Shown: positions 25,484 through 36,693, counted from the stretch's first letter. The stretch: 64,000 nt of DNA from Neobacillus sp. PS2-9 (GCF_030915525.1 NZ_CP133269.1:149001-213000), one strand, 5' to 3'. Numbers and translations are program-made. Notes: generated from the letters alone by a model not told the origin.

Positions 25484-28400
25484 ATGGGAACTTATCAGCC
25501 TAAGCATCATATCCGTTTTGTGACGGCGTCGAGTTTGTTTGATGGGCATGATGCTTCGATTAATATTATGAGGCGAATTCTTCAGGCGAGCGGGGCGGAG
25601 GTTATTCACCTTGGGCATAACCGTTCGGTGGAGGAGGTTGTGAACGCGGCGATTCAAGAGGATGTGCAGGGGATTGCGATTTCTTCTTATCAAGGCGGAC
25701 ACGTTGAATACTTTAAATATATGTATGACCTGTTAAAGGAAAAGGGTGCACCGCATATCCGTATTTATGGCGGCGGGGGTGGCGTTATCATTCCTCGGGA
25801 AATTGATGAGCTTCATGCGTATGGAATTGCGCGCATTTTTTCACCAGAGGACGGTCGTTTGCTGGGCTTACAGGGCATGATTGACAGAATGATTGAGGAG
25901 TGCGATTTTTCAACGGTTGACATGGATACGGCTGAGCAAATTGAAAAGCTTCCTACTGGGGATGTAAATGCCATTGCCAAGTTGATTACGTTAGCCGAGC
26001 TTCATGTCGATAAAAAGAATGAAGCGGCTGCGGCAGCTGAACAGGTGCTTGAACAAGTGAAGTCGCTCGAGAAGGCGATTCCGGTGGTCGGGATTACGGG
26101 AACAGGTGGCGCTGGAAAAAGTTCGTTGACGGATGAATTAATCCGCCGCTTTATCAATGAACTTCCTGATAAAAAGGTAGCGATTCTGTCTGTTGATCCA
26201 ACTAAGCAAAAAACGGGCGGTGCCTTGCTTGGGGACCGGATTCGTATGAATGCGATTTTCTCTCCGAATGTGTATATGCGAAGTCTGGCAACAAGACGTT
26301 CGAAAAATGAATTGTCGCTTGCGATTAAGGATGCGGTTGCGGTGACAAAAGCTGCGGGCTTTGACCTGGTGATTGTGGAAACGAGCGGAATTGGGCAGGG
26401 TGATGCGGAAATCACGGAAATATGTGATGTTTCCATGTACGTCATGACGAGTGAATTCGGTGCGCCATCTCAGCTTGAAAAAATTGATATGATTGATTTT
26501 GCTGACTTAATTGTCATCAATAAATATGAGCGTAAAGGTTCAGAGGATGCGAAGCGCCAGGTGCAAAAGCAGTACCAGCGCAGCCATATGCTGTTTGAAA
26601 AAGACCCATCCGAAATGCCGGTGTACGGAACGATTGCGAGTCAGTTCAATGACCCGGGCACAAACGCTCTGTTTGCGGCGTTAGTGGAAAAAATCAATGC
26701 AAAAATGGCGACAGATTGGGTGACTTCTTTTAGTAAGAGTGCCGTGGTGGAAATGCAGAACGTGATTATTCCAACCGACCGCCGTTACTATTTAAGAGAG
26801 ATTTCTGAAACAGTTAGGGGCTACCATAAGAAGGCGGAAGAGCAAGCGAGTATTGCCCGGAAATTATTCCAGCTCGAAGGGGCGATTGCGGCTGTTCAGG
26901 ATCAGCCGGAGGTAGTGGCAGCGTTAGAAGTGGTGAAGCAGGAAACCGAAGCGCGGTTAACGCCTGAATCGAAAAAGATTTTGGGTACGTGGGAGAAAAC
27001 GAAGGAAGCTTATTCTGGCGACCAGTTTGTCACACGAATCCGCGATAAAGAAATTATTACGGTGTTAAGATCGAAGAGTTTATCAGGTATTGATATTCCG
27101 AAGGTGGCTTTACCTAGGTATAAGGACTACGGGGAAATTCTTCGCTGGGTATACCAGGAAAATGTACCGGGTTCGTTCCCATATACGGCTGGGGTATTTC
27201 CATTCAAGCGTGAGGGAGAGGATCCGAAGCGCCAGTTTGCCGGAGAAGGTACACCGGAACGGACGAATCGCCGTTTTCACTATTTATCGAAGGATGATGC
27301 AGCAAAACGCTTAAGTACGGCGTTTGACTCGGTGACGTTGTACGGGGAGGACCCAGATTACCGCCCAGATATTTATGGCAAGGTCGGTGAGAGCGGCGTT
27401 AGCGTTTGTACGTTAGATGATATGAAAAAGCTGTATGACGGTTTTGATTTATGCCATCCATCGACTTCCGTTTCGATGACGATTAATGGGCCGGCGCCAA
27501 TTATTTTGGCGATGTTTATGAATACGGCAATCGACCAGCAGGTGAAGCGGAAGGAAGAGGAGCTTGGCCGCGTGTTAACGGTCGAGGAATTTGCGGAGGT
27601 TCGTGCCTATACACTTCGTACGGTTCGCGGTACGGTTCAGGCGGATATTTTAAAAGAGGACCAAGGGCAAAACACGTGTATTTTCTCAACGGAATTTGCC
27701 CTTCGGATGATGGGGGATATCCAGCAATATTTCATTGACCATCAGGTACGCAACTATTATTCGGTTTCGATTTCAGGTTATCATATTGCCGAAGCGGGAG
27801 CGAATCCGATTTCGCAGCTGGCGTTTACGCTTTCGAATGGATTCACCTATGTGGAATATTATTTAAGCCGCGGCATGAAGATTGATGATTTTGCTCCAAA
27901 CCTATCGTTCTTCTTCTCCAATGGTTTGGATCCGGAGTATACGGTGATTGGCCGTGTGGCGCGCCGCATTTGGGCGACCGTAATGCGTGATAAGTATGGT
28001 GCGAATGAGAGAAGCCAGAAGCTGAAGTACCATGTTCAGACTTCAGGTCGTTCGCTCCATGCGCAGGAAATCGACTTTAATGATATTCGCACAACGCTTC
28101 AGGCGTTAATGGCGTTGCATGATAATTGTAATTCGCTTCATACTAATGCGTATGATGAGGCGATTACGACTCCGACAGAGGAATCGGTGCGCCGCGCGAT
28201 GGCAATTCAGATGATTATTACGAAAGAGCATGGCTTAACGAAAAATGAGAATCCGCTTCAAGGCTCGTTTATCGTTGAGGAGCTGACGGAATTGGTTGAG
28301 GAAGCAGTGCTTCAGGAGTTTGAGCGTTTGAATGACCGAGGCGGTGTGCTTGGTTCGATGGAAACGCAGTACCAACGCGGAAAAATTCAAGATGAGTCGA

Positions 28401-28732
28401 TGTTTTATGAAATGAAGAAGCATACCGGGGAGTTGCCGATTATTGGGGTTAATACGTATTTGAATCCAAATCCTCCATCAGAGGAAGAGGTCAACAATAT
28501 GGAGTTGGCACGGGCAACGACGGAGGAAAAGGAATTGCAGATTCATAATTTGCGTTCCTTCCAAGAGGCGCATGCGGACAAAGCGGCAGAGGCGTTAAAG
28601 CGGTTAAAAGAAGCAGCGGTCTCTGGCGGCAATATTTTTGCTGCATTAATGGAAACCGTCCAAGTCGCAAGCCTCGGCCAAATTACACGTGCACTATACG
28701 AAGTCGGCGGACAGTACCGTCGGAATATGTAA
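25484..28732 (+). CDS. icmF: Fused isobutyryl-CoA mutase IcmF
   Basis: A 1082-residue B12-dependent enzyme that interconverts isobutyryl-CoA and n-butyryl-CoA. It has an N-terminal cobalamin domain (about residues 10-140, with the FDGHDASIN ligand motif) and a MeaI-type G-protein chaperone in the middle (P-loop GTGGAGKSS near 206, and NKYERKG). The C-terminal mutase (about 520-1082) includes the family region [17 protein letters not shown]. All three parts appear intact. It links valine-derived isobutyryl-CoA to butyryl-CoA, which the upstream genes then oxidise. Confidence 0.94.
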   Translation: MGTYQPKHHIRFVTASSLFDGHDASINIMRRILQASGAEVIHLGHNRSVEEVVNAAIQEDVQGIAISSYQGGHVEYFKYMYDLLKEKGAPHIRIYGGGGGVIIPREIDELHAYGIARIFSPEDGRLLGLQGMIDRMIEECDFSTVDMDTAEQIEKLPTGDVNAIAKLITLAELHVDKKNEAAAAAEQVLEQVKSLEKAIPVVGITGTGGAGKSSLTDELIRRFINELPDKKVAILSVDPTKQKTGGALLGDRIRMNAIFSPNVYMRSLATRRSKNELSLAIKDAVAVTKAAGFDLVIVETSGIGQGDAEITEICDVSMYVMTSEFGAPSQLEKIDMIDFADLIVINKYERKGSEDAKRQVQKQYQRSHMLFEKDPSEMPVYGTIASQFNDPGTNALFAALVEKINAKMATDWVTSFSKSAVVEMQNVIIPTDRRYYLREISETVRGYHKKAEEQASIARKLFQLEGAIAAVQDQPEVVAALEVVKQETEARLTPESKKILGTWEKTKEAYSGDQFVTRIRDKEIITVLRSKSLSGIDIPKVALPRYKDYGEILRWVYQENVPGSFPYTAGVFPFKREGEDPKRQFAGEGTPERTNRRFHYLSKDDAAKRLSTAFDSVTLYGEDPDYRPDIYGKVGESGVSVCTLDDMKKLYDGFDLCHPSTSVSMTINGPAPIILAMFMNTAIDQQVKRKEEELGRVLTVEEFAEVRAYTLRTVRGTVQADILKEDQGQNTCIFSTEFALRMMGDIQQYFIDHQVRNYYSVSISGYHIAEAGANPISQLAFTLSNGFTYVEYYLSRGMKIDDFAPNLSFFFSNGLDPEYTVIGRVARRIWATVMRDKYGANERSQKLKYHVQTSGRSLHAQEIDFNDIRTTLQALMALHDNCNSLHTNAYDEAITTPTEESVRRAMAIQMIITKEHGLTKNENPLQGSFIVEELTELVEEAVLQEFERLNDRGGVLGSMETQYQRGKIQDESMFYEMKKHTGELPIIGVNTYLNPNPPSEEEVNNMELARATTEEKELQIHNLRSFQEAHADKAAEALKRLKEAAVSGGNIFAALMETVQVASLGQITRALYEVGGQYRRNM

Positions 28733-28734
28733 AA

Positions 28735-28856
28735 AGAAAAGCAGAAGCGCCTTGTTCAGCCCCGAAAGGCAAATGTTCTTCGGCGAGAAAAGTCCGCCTT
28801 TTTACTTTTCTTGACGAAGGTTATTTGACCCGAGGGGCTAGGCGCTGTAGCTAGAC
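28735..28856 (+). repeat. Palindromic repeat family A, copy 4
   Basis: Full-length copy beginning two bases after the icmF stop codon. Inner arms TTCGGCGAGAAAAGT / ACTTTTCTTGACGAA pair with mismatches. Confidence 0.88.
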
Positions 28857-28895
28857 AATTCTCAAAGTAATATTATATTAAATTTAGAACATGTA

Positions 28896-28940
28896 GGGTG
28901 TCAGGCACCATGTGAAACGTTCACAAAGGTGCCTGACACC
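28896..28940. repeat. Double palindrome, GGTGTCAGGCACC type, copy 1
   Basis: GGTGTCAGGCACC and its inverse GGTGCCTGACACC flank an inner dyad (GTGAAACGTTCAC). Together with the family A copy it accounts for most of the 318-base gap between icmF and the next small gene; the rest is A/T-rich. Confidence 0.82.
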
Positions 28941-29050
28941 AATCTTTGTTTTTATGGAAAAATTTTTGAGTACAACATGTTAAATTGAAGCGTTATCTTA
29001 TATAATCAAACTAGTGTAAAACTTCTAAGAGATTTGGCAGGTGAGTGTAG

Positions 29051-29248
29051 ATGAAGGTTAGTCATATATTATTAATTTTAATTGTATTTGCCTGGCCATT
29101 AAACTATCTCTATCAGCGCCAATTAGGAGCTATCTCGTTTCTTTTACTAGCAATTTTCTTCTTGGTGATCACGATTAAAGAGACCAAAAAGCTAAAAAAT
29201 CAGGAAAATGGTGACACACCTAAGTCCAATCAAGAAAAAATCAAGTGA
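29051..29248 (+). CDS. Small two-helix membrane protein of unknown function
   Basis: A 65-residue ORF with two predicted membrane segments (about residues 4-20 and 27-44) and a charged C-terminal tail rich in Lys, Gln and Asn. GCAGGTGAG stands at a suitable distance before the ATG. I recognise no family. It lies between two repeat elements upstream of rpoE; the length, start and composition make it a plausible gene. Confidence 0.55.
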   Translation: MKVSHILLILIVFAWPLNYLYQRQLGAISFLLLAIFFLVITIKETKKLKNQENGDTPKSNQEKIK

Positions 29249-29310
29249 AACATAAGTTAGAAACTAGCATAAACGGGAAGAAATTGTTTATAATGGAGAA
29301 TATGTCTTTA

Positions 29311-29365
29311 AAGCGGAAAGGCGGAAGCGGATAGGACCCCGAGAGGCTAGGCGCTGAAGCTGGAC
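29311..29365 (+). repeat. Palindromic repeat family A, internally deleted copy 5
   Basis: Only the two ends remain (GGCGGAAGCGG... and ...GAGAGGCTAGGCGCTGAAGC), about 55 bp. The central hairpin of about 65 bp is missing. It lies in the leader region of rpoE. Confidence 0.7.
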
Positions 29366-29423
29366 TAGAAACGCCCGTTATCACTCCTACAAGAGTGTTA
29401 AATAGAGAAAGGAAGTGCCAAAA

Positions 29424-29987
29424 TTGAGTTTAGCACAATACTCAAAAGAGGAATTACAAGAGTTATCCCTCATAGAAATGGCTCACGAATACTTAAAAAA
29501 TAGCAAGCAACCAATCGCTTTCAATGAACTAATTAATGAAATTACAAATGCTGTAGGTATGTCTAAAGAGGAAATTCGCTCAAGACTTGCACAGTTTTAT
29601 ACGGACATGAATATCGATGGCCGCTTCCTCTCATTAGGAGATAATCGTTGGGGACTTCGCGTATGGTATCCGGTTGATACAGCGGAAGAAGAAGTAGTTA
29701 CTGTGGTTAAACCGAAGAAGAAGAAGGCGAAGAAGGTTGTTGAAGAAGACGAACTTGAAGATTTCGATGAAATCGATGAGGAAGAATATGATGAACTCGA
29801 CGATTTCGCCGATGAGGACGATCTACTTGATGATGACGACGATCTAGACATTGATGAAGATGAGGATTTGGAAATTGATGAAGACGTCATTGAAGAGGAT
29901 GAATTCGATCTAGACGAAGATGAAGACTTAGATGAAGAGCTTGATGAGGAAGAAGTTTTTGAAGAGGAAGAAGACGAAGACTTGTAA
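29424..29987 (+). CDS. rpoE: DNA-directed RNA polymerase delta subunit
   Basis: A Gram-positive RNA polymerase accessory subunit that reduces nonspecific nucleic acid binding and speeds recycling. The 187-residue product has a folded HARE-HTH domain (about residues 1-85) and a Lys-rich KPKKKKAKK stretch, then an unstructured tail of almost only Asp and Glu (about 105-187). The TTG at 29424 (MSLAQYS) has AAAGGA at the right distance and matches the known N-terminus; a GTG at 29415 is closer than usual to that site. It is followed by pyrG, as in B. subtilis. Confidence 0.94.
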   Translation: MSLAQYSKEELQELSLIEMAHEYLKNSKQPIAFNELINEITNAVGMSKEEIRSRLAQFYTDMNIDGRFLSLGDNRWGLRVWYPVDTAEEEVVTVVKPKKKKAKKVVEEDELEDFDEIDEEEYDELDDFADEDDLLDDDDDLDIDEDEDLEIDEDVIEEDEFDLDEDEDLDEELDEEEVFEEEEDEDL

Positions 29988-29992
29988 ACAGC

Positions 29993-30035
29993 TTGACTTT
30001 TTTTTCTCGCCCTTGTATTATCTTTTTTGGGCTCC
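29993..30035 (+). promoter_or_regulatory. pyrG promoter and GGGCTCC transcription start
   Basis: TTGACT (29993-29998), 17-base spacer, TATTAT (30016-30021), then a start region GGGCTCC at 30029-30035. In B. subtilis and relatives, pyrG starts with GGGC, and low CTP causes extra G residues to be added at this point. Promoter and initial sequence here fit that mechanism. Confidence 0.8.
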
Positions 30036-30067
30036 TTAAAAAAGGACAAATCAATCTTTACTTATAT

Positions 30068-30092
30068 GCGCTCCCTAGTGGGGCGCTTTTTA
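30068..30092 (+). promoter_or_regulatory. pyrG CTP-sensing attenuator hairpin
   Basis: The stem GCGCTCC / GGGGCGC with loop CTAGT, then TTTTTAATTTT, about 40 bases after the predicted start. The 5' arm contains GCTCCC. Under CTP starvation, reiterated G residues at the transcript 5' end could pair with this and prevent termination, as established for B. subtilis pyrG. Confidence 0.78.
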
Positions 30093-30098
30093 ATTTTA

Positions 30099-30130
30099 AA
30101 AAAACTCCCGAAATATGGAGTTTTTTCGTT
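30099..30130 (+). terminator. Second terminator-like hairpin in the pyrG leader
   Basis: A perfect 10-bp stem AAAAAACTCC / GGAGTTTTTT with an 8-base loop and a T-rich tail, only 12 bases after the attenuator. Its 5' arm also carries CTCCC, so reiterated G residues might open it too. Confidence 0.6.
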
Positions 30131-30230
30131 TTTTAGTCTATAGGATAGGTAAGTAATTCATGACGATTGACGAACCCGACGGCCTTGATGGATGATGCGT
30201 TCATTCAGCAGGCCAAAATATTTTTTATGA

Positions 30231-31880
<1,650 letters not shown>

Positions 31881-31888
31881 TTTGAGTG

Positions 31889-31924
31889 GGCCAGTTTTCC
31901 TGTGGGGGGGACTGGTCTTTTTTA
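31889..31924 (+). terminator. Rho-independent terminator of pyrG
   Basis: An imperfect stem (GGCCAGTTTTCC with GGGGGGACTGGTC) followed by TTTTTTAATT, eight bases after the stop codon. Confidence 0.75.
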
Positions 31925-31949
31925 ATTGGTTATTTTCCATAAATTGTAT

Positions 31950-32067
31950 AAATGCACAAAACACCTCGAAAACGGCACAAAACTATATGAAATTGGCACA
32001 AAACCTATTAATAATGACACAAAACATAGACAAAATGACACAAAAACTATCTAAAATGGTACGAAAT
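31950..32067. repeat. 21-bp phased degenerate array, GCACAAAAC core (six units)
   Basis: Cores start at 31954, 31975, 31996, 32017, 32038 and 32059, exact 21-bp steps. Core forms are GCACAAAAC, ACACAAAAC and a final GTACGAAAT; units end mainly AAAATG or AAATTG. The array lies between convergent pyrG and ywjG. The core is the same as at 21068-21190. Confidence 0.92.
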
Positions 32068-32075
32068 CCCAAAAT

Positions 32076-32107
32076 CAACAAAAAAACGGCCCCAAACTAG
32101 GCCGTTT
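32076..32107 (-). terminator. Terminator of ywjG (minus strand)
   Basis: The stem AAACGGCC / GGCCGTTT with an 8-base loop. On the minus strand it is followed by TTTTTTGTTGATTTT. The right arm overlaps the ywjG stop codon. Confidence 0.8.
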
Positions 32108-32639
32108 ACTCAAAATATTCCGCTAAAATCTCATCAATCGTAAATTTCAACCCAAAATAGACGTACAAGGCTGCCATCGACGACGGATAACCGAAGCGAT
32201 TGCCTAAATCATCTGGCAATAACCCTTTTTTTAACCGTAAATCAATATGTACATCTGCTAAACTTGTTAAATCGCCTGCATCAGCTTCCTCCATTACCGT
32301 AGAAACAGCCACAAAGGGGACCCCTTTTTTCTGCAAAGCCACAGCAACCGCCACCGCGGCTTCATCCATGGAAGTGCGACTAAACAAGATGACGCGGTCC
32401 GCATCGCTTAGCTCGTCCACTTGCTCAAGAGTTAACGCCTTTGCACTCTTAAGCGGCTCCATGCCTTCTAACGCTTCAAATTCCACGGCCTTCATTTCAG
32501 CCCCACCAAAAATATATATAGACCCATCGCCAACAGGTGCTTGGGCCAGCAATCGGGCACCATCCTCAAACGCAAATTCTTCTTTTTCCTCAATCCGCTT
32601 GAACAGGCCTGTTAATTGGGTAGTAAACATCTTTAACAT
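32106..32639 (-). CDS. ywjG: DUF2529 family protein YwjG
   Basis: A 177-residue protein of the YwjG/DUF2529 family with an SIS-like alternating pattern (GSIYIFGGAEMKAVEFEAL; DRVILFSRTSMDEAAVAVA), suggesting a Rossmann-like fold. Its function is unknown. The ATG at 32639 follows AAGGAGGG. It is encoded opposite to pyrG and spo0F, as in B. subtilis. Confidence 0.83.
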   Translation of the reverse strand: MLKMFTTQLTGLFKRIEEKEEFAFEDGARLLAQAPVGDGSIYIFGGAEMKAVEFEALEGMEPLKSAKALTLEQVDELSDADRVILFSRTSMDEAAVAVAVALQKKGVPFVAVSTVMEEADAGDLTSLADVHIDLRLKKGLLPDDLGNRFGYPSSMAALYVYFGLKFTIDEILAEYFE

Positions 32640-32743
32640 AGTAACCCTCCTTATCACGCCTCCTATTATAGACTTTTTTACCATAATGTAAAATTAGGTA
32701 AAAATTACCATAAAAATCATCGCTTAGCAAGCAAAATACAAGA

Positions 32744-32768
32744 AGGAAAATGACACCCTCTGTCGAAT
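32744..32768 (+). promoter_or_regulatory. spo0F sigma-H-type promoter with overlapping 0A box
   Basis: AGGAAAAT (about 32744-32751) and GAAT (about 32765-32768), roughly 14 bases apart, fit sigma-H promoters. TGTCGAA, a perfect Spo0A box, overlaps the -10. B. subtilis spo0F is known to have a sigma-H promoter controlled by Spo0A. Coordinates are accurate to about one base. Confidence 0.65.
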
Positions 32769-32831
32769 AGGTATAAGGATATGTATAGATAAATGAATCA
32801 AAATAAAATAACCAAGGAAGAGGTGGAAGGT

Positions 32832-33203
32832 ATGAAAGAGAAAATTTTAATTGTAGACGACCAATTTGGCATTCGGATTTTGCTAAATGAGGTGTTCCAA
32901 AAGGAAGGATACCAGACATTTCAAGCAGCTAACGGCGTTCAGGCATTGGACATCGTCACCAAGCATGACCCGGACCTTGTACTACTTGATATGAAAATTC
33001 CAGGAATGGACGGAATTGAAATTTTAAAACGAATGAAAGTGATTGATCCAGAGATTCGCGTGATTATCATGACCGCCTATGGTGAATTGGATATGATTCA
33101 AGAGGCCAAGGATCTTGGTGCAATTACACATTTCGCAAAACCGTTTGATATTGACGATATCCGTGCTGCGGTTCGCAAACATATCCCACAAAAAACGAAC
33201 TAA
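32832..33203 (+). CDS. spo0F: Sporulation phosphorelay response regulator Spo0F
   Basis: A single-domain receiver that accepts phosphate from sporulation kinases and passes it to Spo0B. The 123-residue product has the acidic pair in [10 protein letters not shown], the phosphorylated Asp in [13 protein letters not shown] (about residue 54), Thr in MTAYG (about 82) and Lys in HFAKPFD (about 104). The ATG at 32832 with GAGGTGGAAGG is chosen; an in-frame ATG upstream would add 13 residues absent from the family. Confidence 0.97.
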   Translation: MKEKILIVDDQFGIRILLNEVFQKEGYQTFQAANGVQALDIVTKHDPDLVLLDMKIPGMDGIEILKRMKVIDPEIRVIIMTAYGELDMIQEAKDLGAITHFAKPFDIDDIRAAVRKHIPQKTN

Positions 33204-33215
33204 ACATTTCAAAAC

Positions 33216-33245
33216 GAGGCATCGAAAAGATTGCCTTTTTTTATA
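33216..33245 (+). terminator. Rho-independent terminator of spo0F
   Basis: AGGCATC / GATTGCCT with loop GAAAA (one bulge), followed by TTTTTTTAT. Confidence 0.7.
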
Positions 33246-33266
33246 AAAAAATAACCAAGTGATGTG

Positions 33267-33281
33267 GTGAAAACGCTTGCT
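33267..33281 (+). promoter_or_regulatory. cre-like sequence upstream of fbaA
   Basis: GTGAAAACGCTTGCT matches the cre consensus at all but the first position, 210 bases before fbaA. It lies inside an inverted repeat CCAAGT...ACTTGG. Regulation of fbaA by CcpA is uncertain. Confidence 0.35.
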
Positions 33282-33491
33282 GTGACTTGGGTGCGCTTTC
33301 ATTATGACAGTTTGCAAAACTGGTGGTTGTTTAATAGCATTTCTCTATTTCTTTTGATATGATACATATGAATCTTAACAGGATGAGCATCATTTTTCGA
33401 AGAATACATAAACACCTTATGAGAGGGAAACCTTTAATATGGAAAGCAGTCTTTCGAAATGGAGTTCAACCCAATTTAAGGAGGAAAAGAA

Positions 33492-34349
33492 ATGCCTTTA
33501 GTTTCAATGACAGAAATGCTTAACAAAGCGAAAGCAGAAGGCTACGCAGTTGGGCAATTTAACCTTAATAACCTAGAATTCACACAAGCTATTCTTCAAG
33601 CTGCGGAAGCAGAAAAATCACCAGTTATCCTTGGTGTATCTGAAGGTGCAGCACGTTATATGTCAGGCTTCAAAACTGTTGTAAAAATGGTTGAAGGCTT
33701 AATGGAAGATTTAAAAATCACCGTACCAGTGGCTATTCACCTTGACCACGGTTCAAGCTTTGATAAATGTAAAGAAGCAATCGATGCTGGTTTCACATCT
33801 GTTATGATCGATGCGTCACACCACCCATTTGAAGAAAACATCGAAATTACAACTAAAGTAGTTGAGTATGCACATTCAAAAGGTGTTTCTGTTGAAGCTG
33901 AATTAGGAACAGTTGGCGGACAGGAAGACGATGTAGTAGCTGAAGGCGTTATTTACGCAGATCCAAAAGAGTGTCAAGAACTTGTTAAGCGCACAGGTAT
34001 CGATTGCCTGGCACCTGCATTAGGTTCTGTACACGGTCCTTACAAAGGCGAACCAAACCTTGGTTTTGCTGAAATGGAGGAAATCGGTAACATCACTGGT
34101 CTCCCATTAGTACTTCATGGTGGAACTGGAATCCCAACAAAGGATATCCAACGTTCAGTTTCTTTAGGAACAGCTAAAATCAACGTGAACACTGAAAACC
34201 AAATCGAATCTGCGAAAGCGGTACGTGAAACACTTGCTGCGAAACCAAATGAATACGATCCACGTAAATATTTAGGACCAGCTCGTGATGCGATTAAAGC
34301 AACAGTAATCGGCAAAATGCGTGAATTCGGTTCTTCAGGCAGAGCTTAA
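33492..34349 (+). CDS. fbaA: Class II fructose-bisphosphate aldolase
   Basis: Zinc-dependent glycolytic and gluconeogenic aldolase, 285 residues. The metal and substrate motifs [19 protein letters not shown] and [12 protein letters not shown] are present, together with VLHGGTGI and KINVNTENQ. It carries the optimised codons of a highly expressed gene. AAGGAGGAAAAG precedes the ATG. Confidence 0.97.
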   Translation: MPLVSMTEMLNKAKAEGYAVGQFNLNNLEFTQAILQAAEAEKSPVILGVSEGAARYMSGFKTVVKMVEGLMEDLKITVPVAIHLDHGSSFDKCKEAIDAGFTSVMIDASHHPFEENIEITTKVVEYAHSKGVSVEAELGTVGGQEDDVVAEGVIYADPKECQELVKRTGIDCLAPALGSVHGPYKGEPNLGFAEMEEIGNITGLPLVLHGGTGIPTKDIQRSVSLGTAKINVNTENQIESAKAVRETLAAKPNEYDPRKYLGPARDAIKATVIGKMREFGSSGRA

Positions 34350-34404
34350 TAAAAAAAGCCGCTTTTTGGCACTTTTTGTTGGTTGCTCAACTATGATAAA
34401 ATTA

Positions 34405-34435
34405 AAACCGCCCTTACCTTGAGGGCGGTTTCAGT
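34405..34435 (+). terminator. Stem-loop between fbaA and tal
   Basis: A perfect 10-bp stem AAACCGCCCT / AGGGCGGTTT with loop TACCTTG. The T tail is short, so termination may be partial, allowing readthrough into tal. Confidence 0.6.
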
Positions 34436-34483
34436 GTGTAAGTAGAAAACTGAAAATTTAGTCGAAAAATTGGAGGTTATACC

Positions 34484-35134
34484 ATGAAATTTTTTATCGA
34501 TACAGCGAACTTAGAAGAAATCCGTGAAGCCCATGAACTTGGATTATTAGCTGGAGTAACAACAAATCCATCCCTTGTTGCTAAAGAAAAAGGCGTTTCT
34601 TTCCACGACCGTTTACGTGAAATTACAGCGCTTGTTCCTGGATCTGTTAGTGCAGAAGTAATTGCATTAGATGCAGAAGGTATGATTAAAGAAGGAAGAG
34701 AACTAGCTGCCATTGCTCCAAATATTACTGTTAAAGTTCCGATGACTCCGGATGGCTTAAAAGCGGTCAATGCTTTTACAAAAGAAGGAATCAAAACGAA
34801 CGTTACCCTCATCTTTAATGCAAATCAGGCATTGCTTGCAGCACGTGCAGGTGCAACTTATGTATCCCCATTCCTAGGAAGATTAGATGATATCGGTCAA
34901 AACGGTTTAGACTTAATCTCTACAATTGCAGAAATTTTTGCCGTTCATGGTATTGAATCAGAAATTATTGCTGCTTCGATCCGTAATCCCATTCATGTGA
35001 CAGAAGCTGCGTTACGAGGCGCGCATATTGCGACCATTCCTTACAATGTATTAATGGGATTAACAAAACATCCTCTAACAGATAAAGGAATTGAAGCATT
35101 CCTTAAAGACTGGAATTCTCGTACGGAAGCCTAA
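34484..35134 (+). CDS. tal: Transaldolase (small, single-domain type)
   Basis: Pentose-phosphate pathway enzyme that transfers a dihydroxyacetone unit between sugar phosphates. The 216-residue protein belongs to the short TalC/fructose-6-phosphate aldolase-like class. [13 protein letters not shown] at the start, GVTTNPSL, and the Schiff-base Lys in NITVKVPMT (about residue 83) are visible. It corresponds to B. subtilis ywjH. The 272 bases after it to murAB hold no feature I can name. Confidence 0.94.
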   Translation: MKFFIDTANLEEIREAHELGLLAGVTTNPSLVAKEKGVSFHDRLREITALVPGSVSAEVIALDAEGMIKEGRELAAIAPNITVKVPMTPDGLKAVNAFTKEGIKTNVTLIFNANQALLAARAGATYVSPFLGRLDDIGQNGLDLISTIAEIFAVHGIESEIIAASIRNPIHVTEAALRGAHIATIPYNVLMGLTKHPLTDKGIEAFLKDWNSRTEA

Positions 35135-35406
35135 TTTACCGCAGTTTTTCCATTTTTGAGCAATTTTTTTTAATATGCATACATGAAAATAGGATTTTCG
35201 TGTAAACTAAAGGATAGACAAGCTGTCGGAATTTGGCTTTTAATGTTGGAAAAATATACCTAAAGCCTGGGTGGATGTTACGTAGGTGAGGATACTTATA
35301 CCCCAAAAGGTAAGCGCATTCTTATGAGGGAATTTTCACACAACGTACACCGGCCATCATCACTGGACCATTCTTGTGATACATAGGGCTTAGAAGGGAG
35401 TCAAAA

Positions 35407-36693
35407 ATGGAAAAACTTAAAATTGCGGGCGGGTATCCGTTAAAAGGGACAGTTCGAATCAGCGGAGCAAAAAATAGTGCGGTGGCTTTAATTCCTGCAA
35501 CGATCTTAGCTGAATCACCTGTTACAATTGAAGGCTTACCGGATATTTCGGACGTGGAGATTTTGAAGGATCTGCTTGAGGAAATCGGCGGGAAGGTTCA
35601 AATCAGTGAGGATGAAATGACCGTTGACCCTTCATCGATGATTTCGATGCCCCTGCCAAATGGCAAGGTGAAAATGCTTCGTGCATCCTATTATTTAATG
35701 GGGGCCATGCTCGGACGCTTCAAAAAGGCGGTTATTGGACTACCAGGCGGCTGCCATCTAGGTCCAAGACCCATTGATCAGCATATTAAAGGCTTTGAGG
35801 CTTTAGGTGCACAAATTACCAACGAGCAAGGGGCGATTTATCTTCGCGCCGATGAGCTTCGCGGTGCCCGCATCTATTTAGACGTGGTCAGTGTGGGGGC
35901 AACAATCAATATTATGTTGGCAGCGGTACGAGCTAAGGGACGGACGATCATTGAGAATGCCGCGAAAGAGCCAGAAATCATTGATGTAGCCACGCTTTTA
36001 ACAAACATGGGTGCAAAAATAAAAGGTGCTGGAACCGACGTCATCCGCATTGATGGGGTGGACACCTTACACGGTTGCCGTCATACGATTATTCCGGACA
36101 GGATTGAAGCGGGCACGTATATGATTCTTGGTGCAGCAGTTGGCGAAGGTGTGGTTATCGATAATGTGATTCCACAACATTTAGAATCGCTGATTGCTAA
36201 GCTTCGTGAAATGGGTGTGCACATAGAATCTAGCGATGACCAAGTGTTTGTCGATGGAGGAAATAACTTGAAGGCGGTTGATATTAAGACACTCGTGTAT
36301 CCTGGATTCCCAACCGACCTGCAGCAGCCATTTACGACTCTTTTAACAAAAGCCACGGGTTCTAGCGTCGTGACCGATACCATTTACGGTGCACGATTTA
36401 AGCATATTGATGAACTAAGACGAATGAACGCCAATATTAAGGTGGAAGGGCGCTCCGCAATCATTAATGGCCCTATTCAGCTTCAAGGAGCGAAAGTGAA
36501 GGCCAGTGACCTCCGTGCAGGAGCGGCACTTGTCATCGCCGGCCTTTTAGCAGAAGGAATTACGGAAGTGACTGGACTCGAGCATATTGACCGGGGTTAC
36601 AGCAATCTGGTTGAAAAATTAAACGGGCTTGGTGCGACCGTATGGCGTGAAGCATTAACGAAAGAAGAAGTTGAGCAACTGAAAAACACATAA
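35407..36693 (+). CDS. murAB: UDP-N-acetylglucosamine 1-carboxyvinyltransferase (second MurA paralogue)
   Basis: Transfers enolpyruvate from PEP to UDP-GlcNAc, the first committed step of peptidoglycan synthesis and the fosfomycin target. The 428-residue product has the catalytic Cys in [14 protein letters not shown] (about residue 117) and family motifs near [10 protein letters not shown]. Low-GC Gram-positives have two MurA enzymes; position between tal and glpX matches the B. subtilis murAB (murZ) copy. Confidence 0.95.
   Translation: MEKLKIAGGYPLKGTVRISGAKNSAVALIPATILAESPVTIEGLPDISDVEILKDLLEEIGGKVQISEDEMTVDPSSMISMPLPNGKVKMLRASYYLMGAMLGRFKKAVIGLPGGCHLGPRPIDQHIKGFEALGAQITNEQGAIYLRADELRGARIYLDVVSVGATINIMLAAVRAKGRTIIENAAKEPEIIDVATLLTNMGAKIKGAGTDVIRIDGVDTLHGCRHTIIPDRIEAGTYMILGAAVGEGVVIDNVIPQHLESLIAKLREMGVHIESSDDQVFVDGGNNLKAVDIKTLVYPGFPTDLQQPFTTLLTKATGSSVVTDTIYGARFKHIDELRRMNANIKVEGRSAIINGPIQLQGAKVKASDLRAGAALVIAGLLAEGITEVTGLEHIDRGYSNLVEKLNGLGATVWREALTKEEVEQLKNT

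Noticed and set aside
29597..30049. Minus-strand serine-rich ORF of 150 residues
   Set aside because: It is the antisense of the Asp/Glu-rich tail of rpoE (GAA and GAT codons read as TTC and ATC or as Ser codons in another frame).
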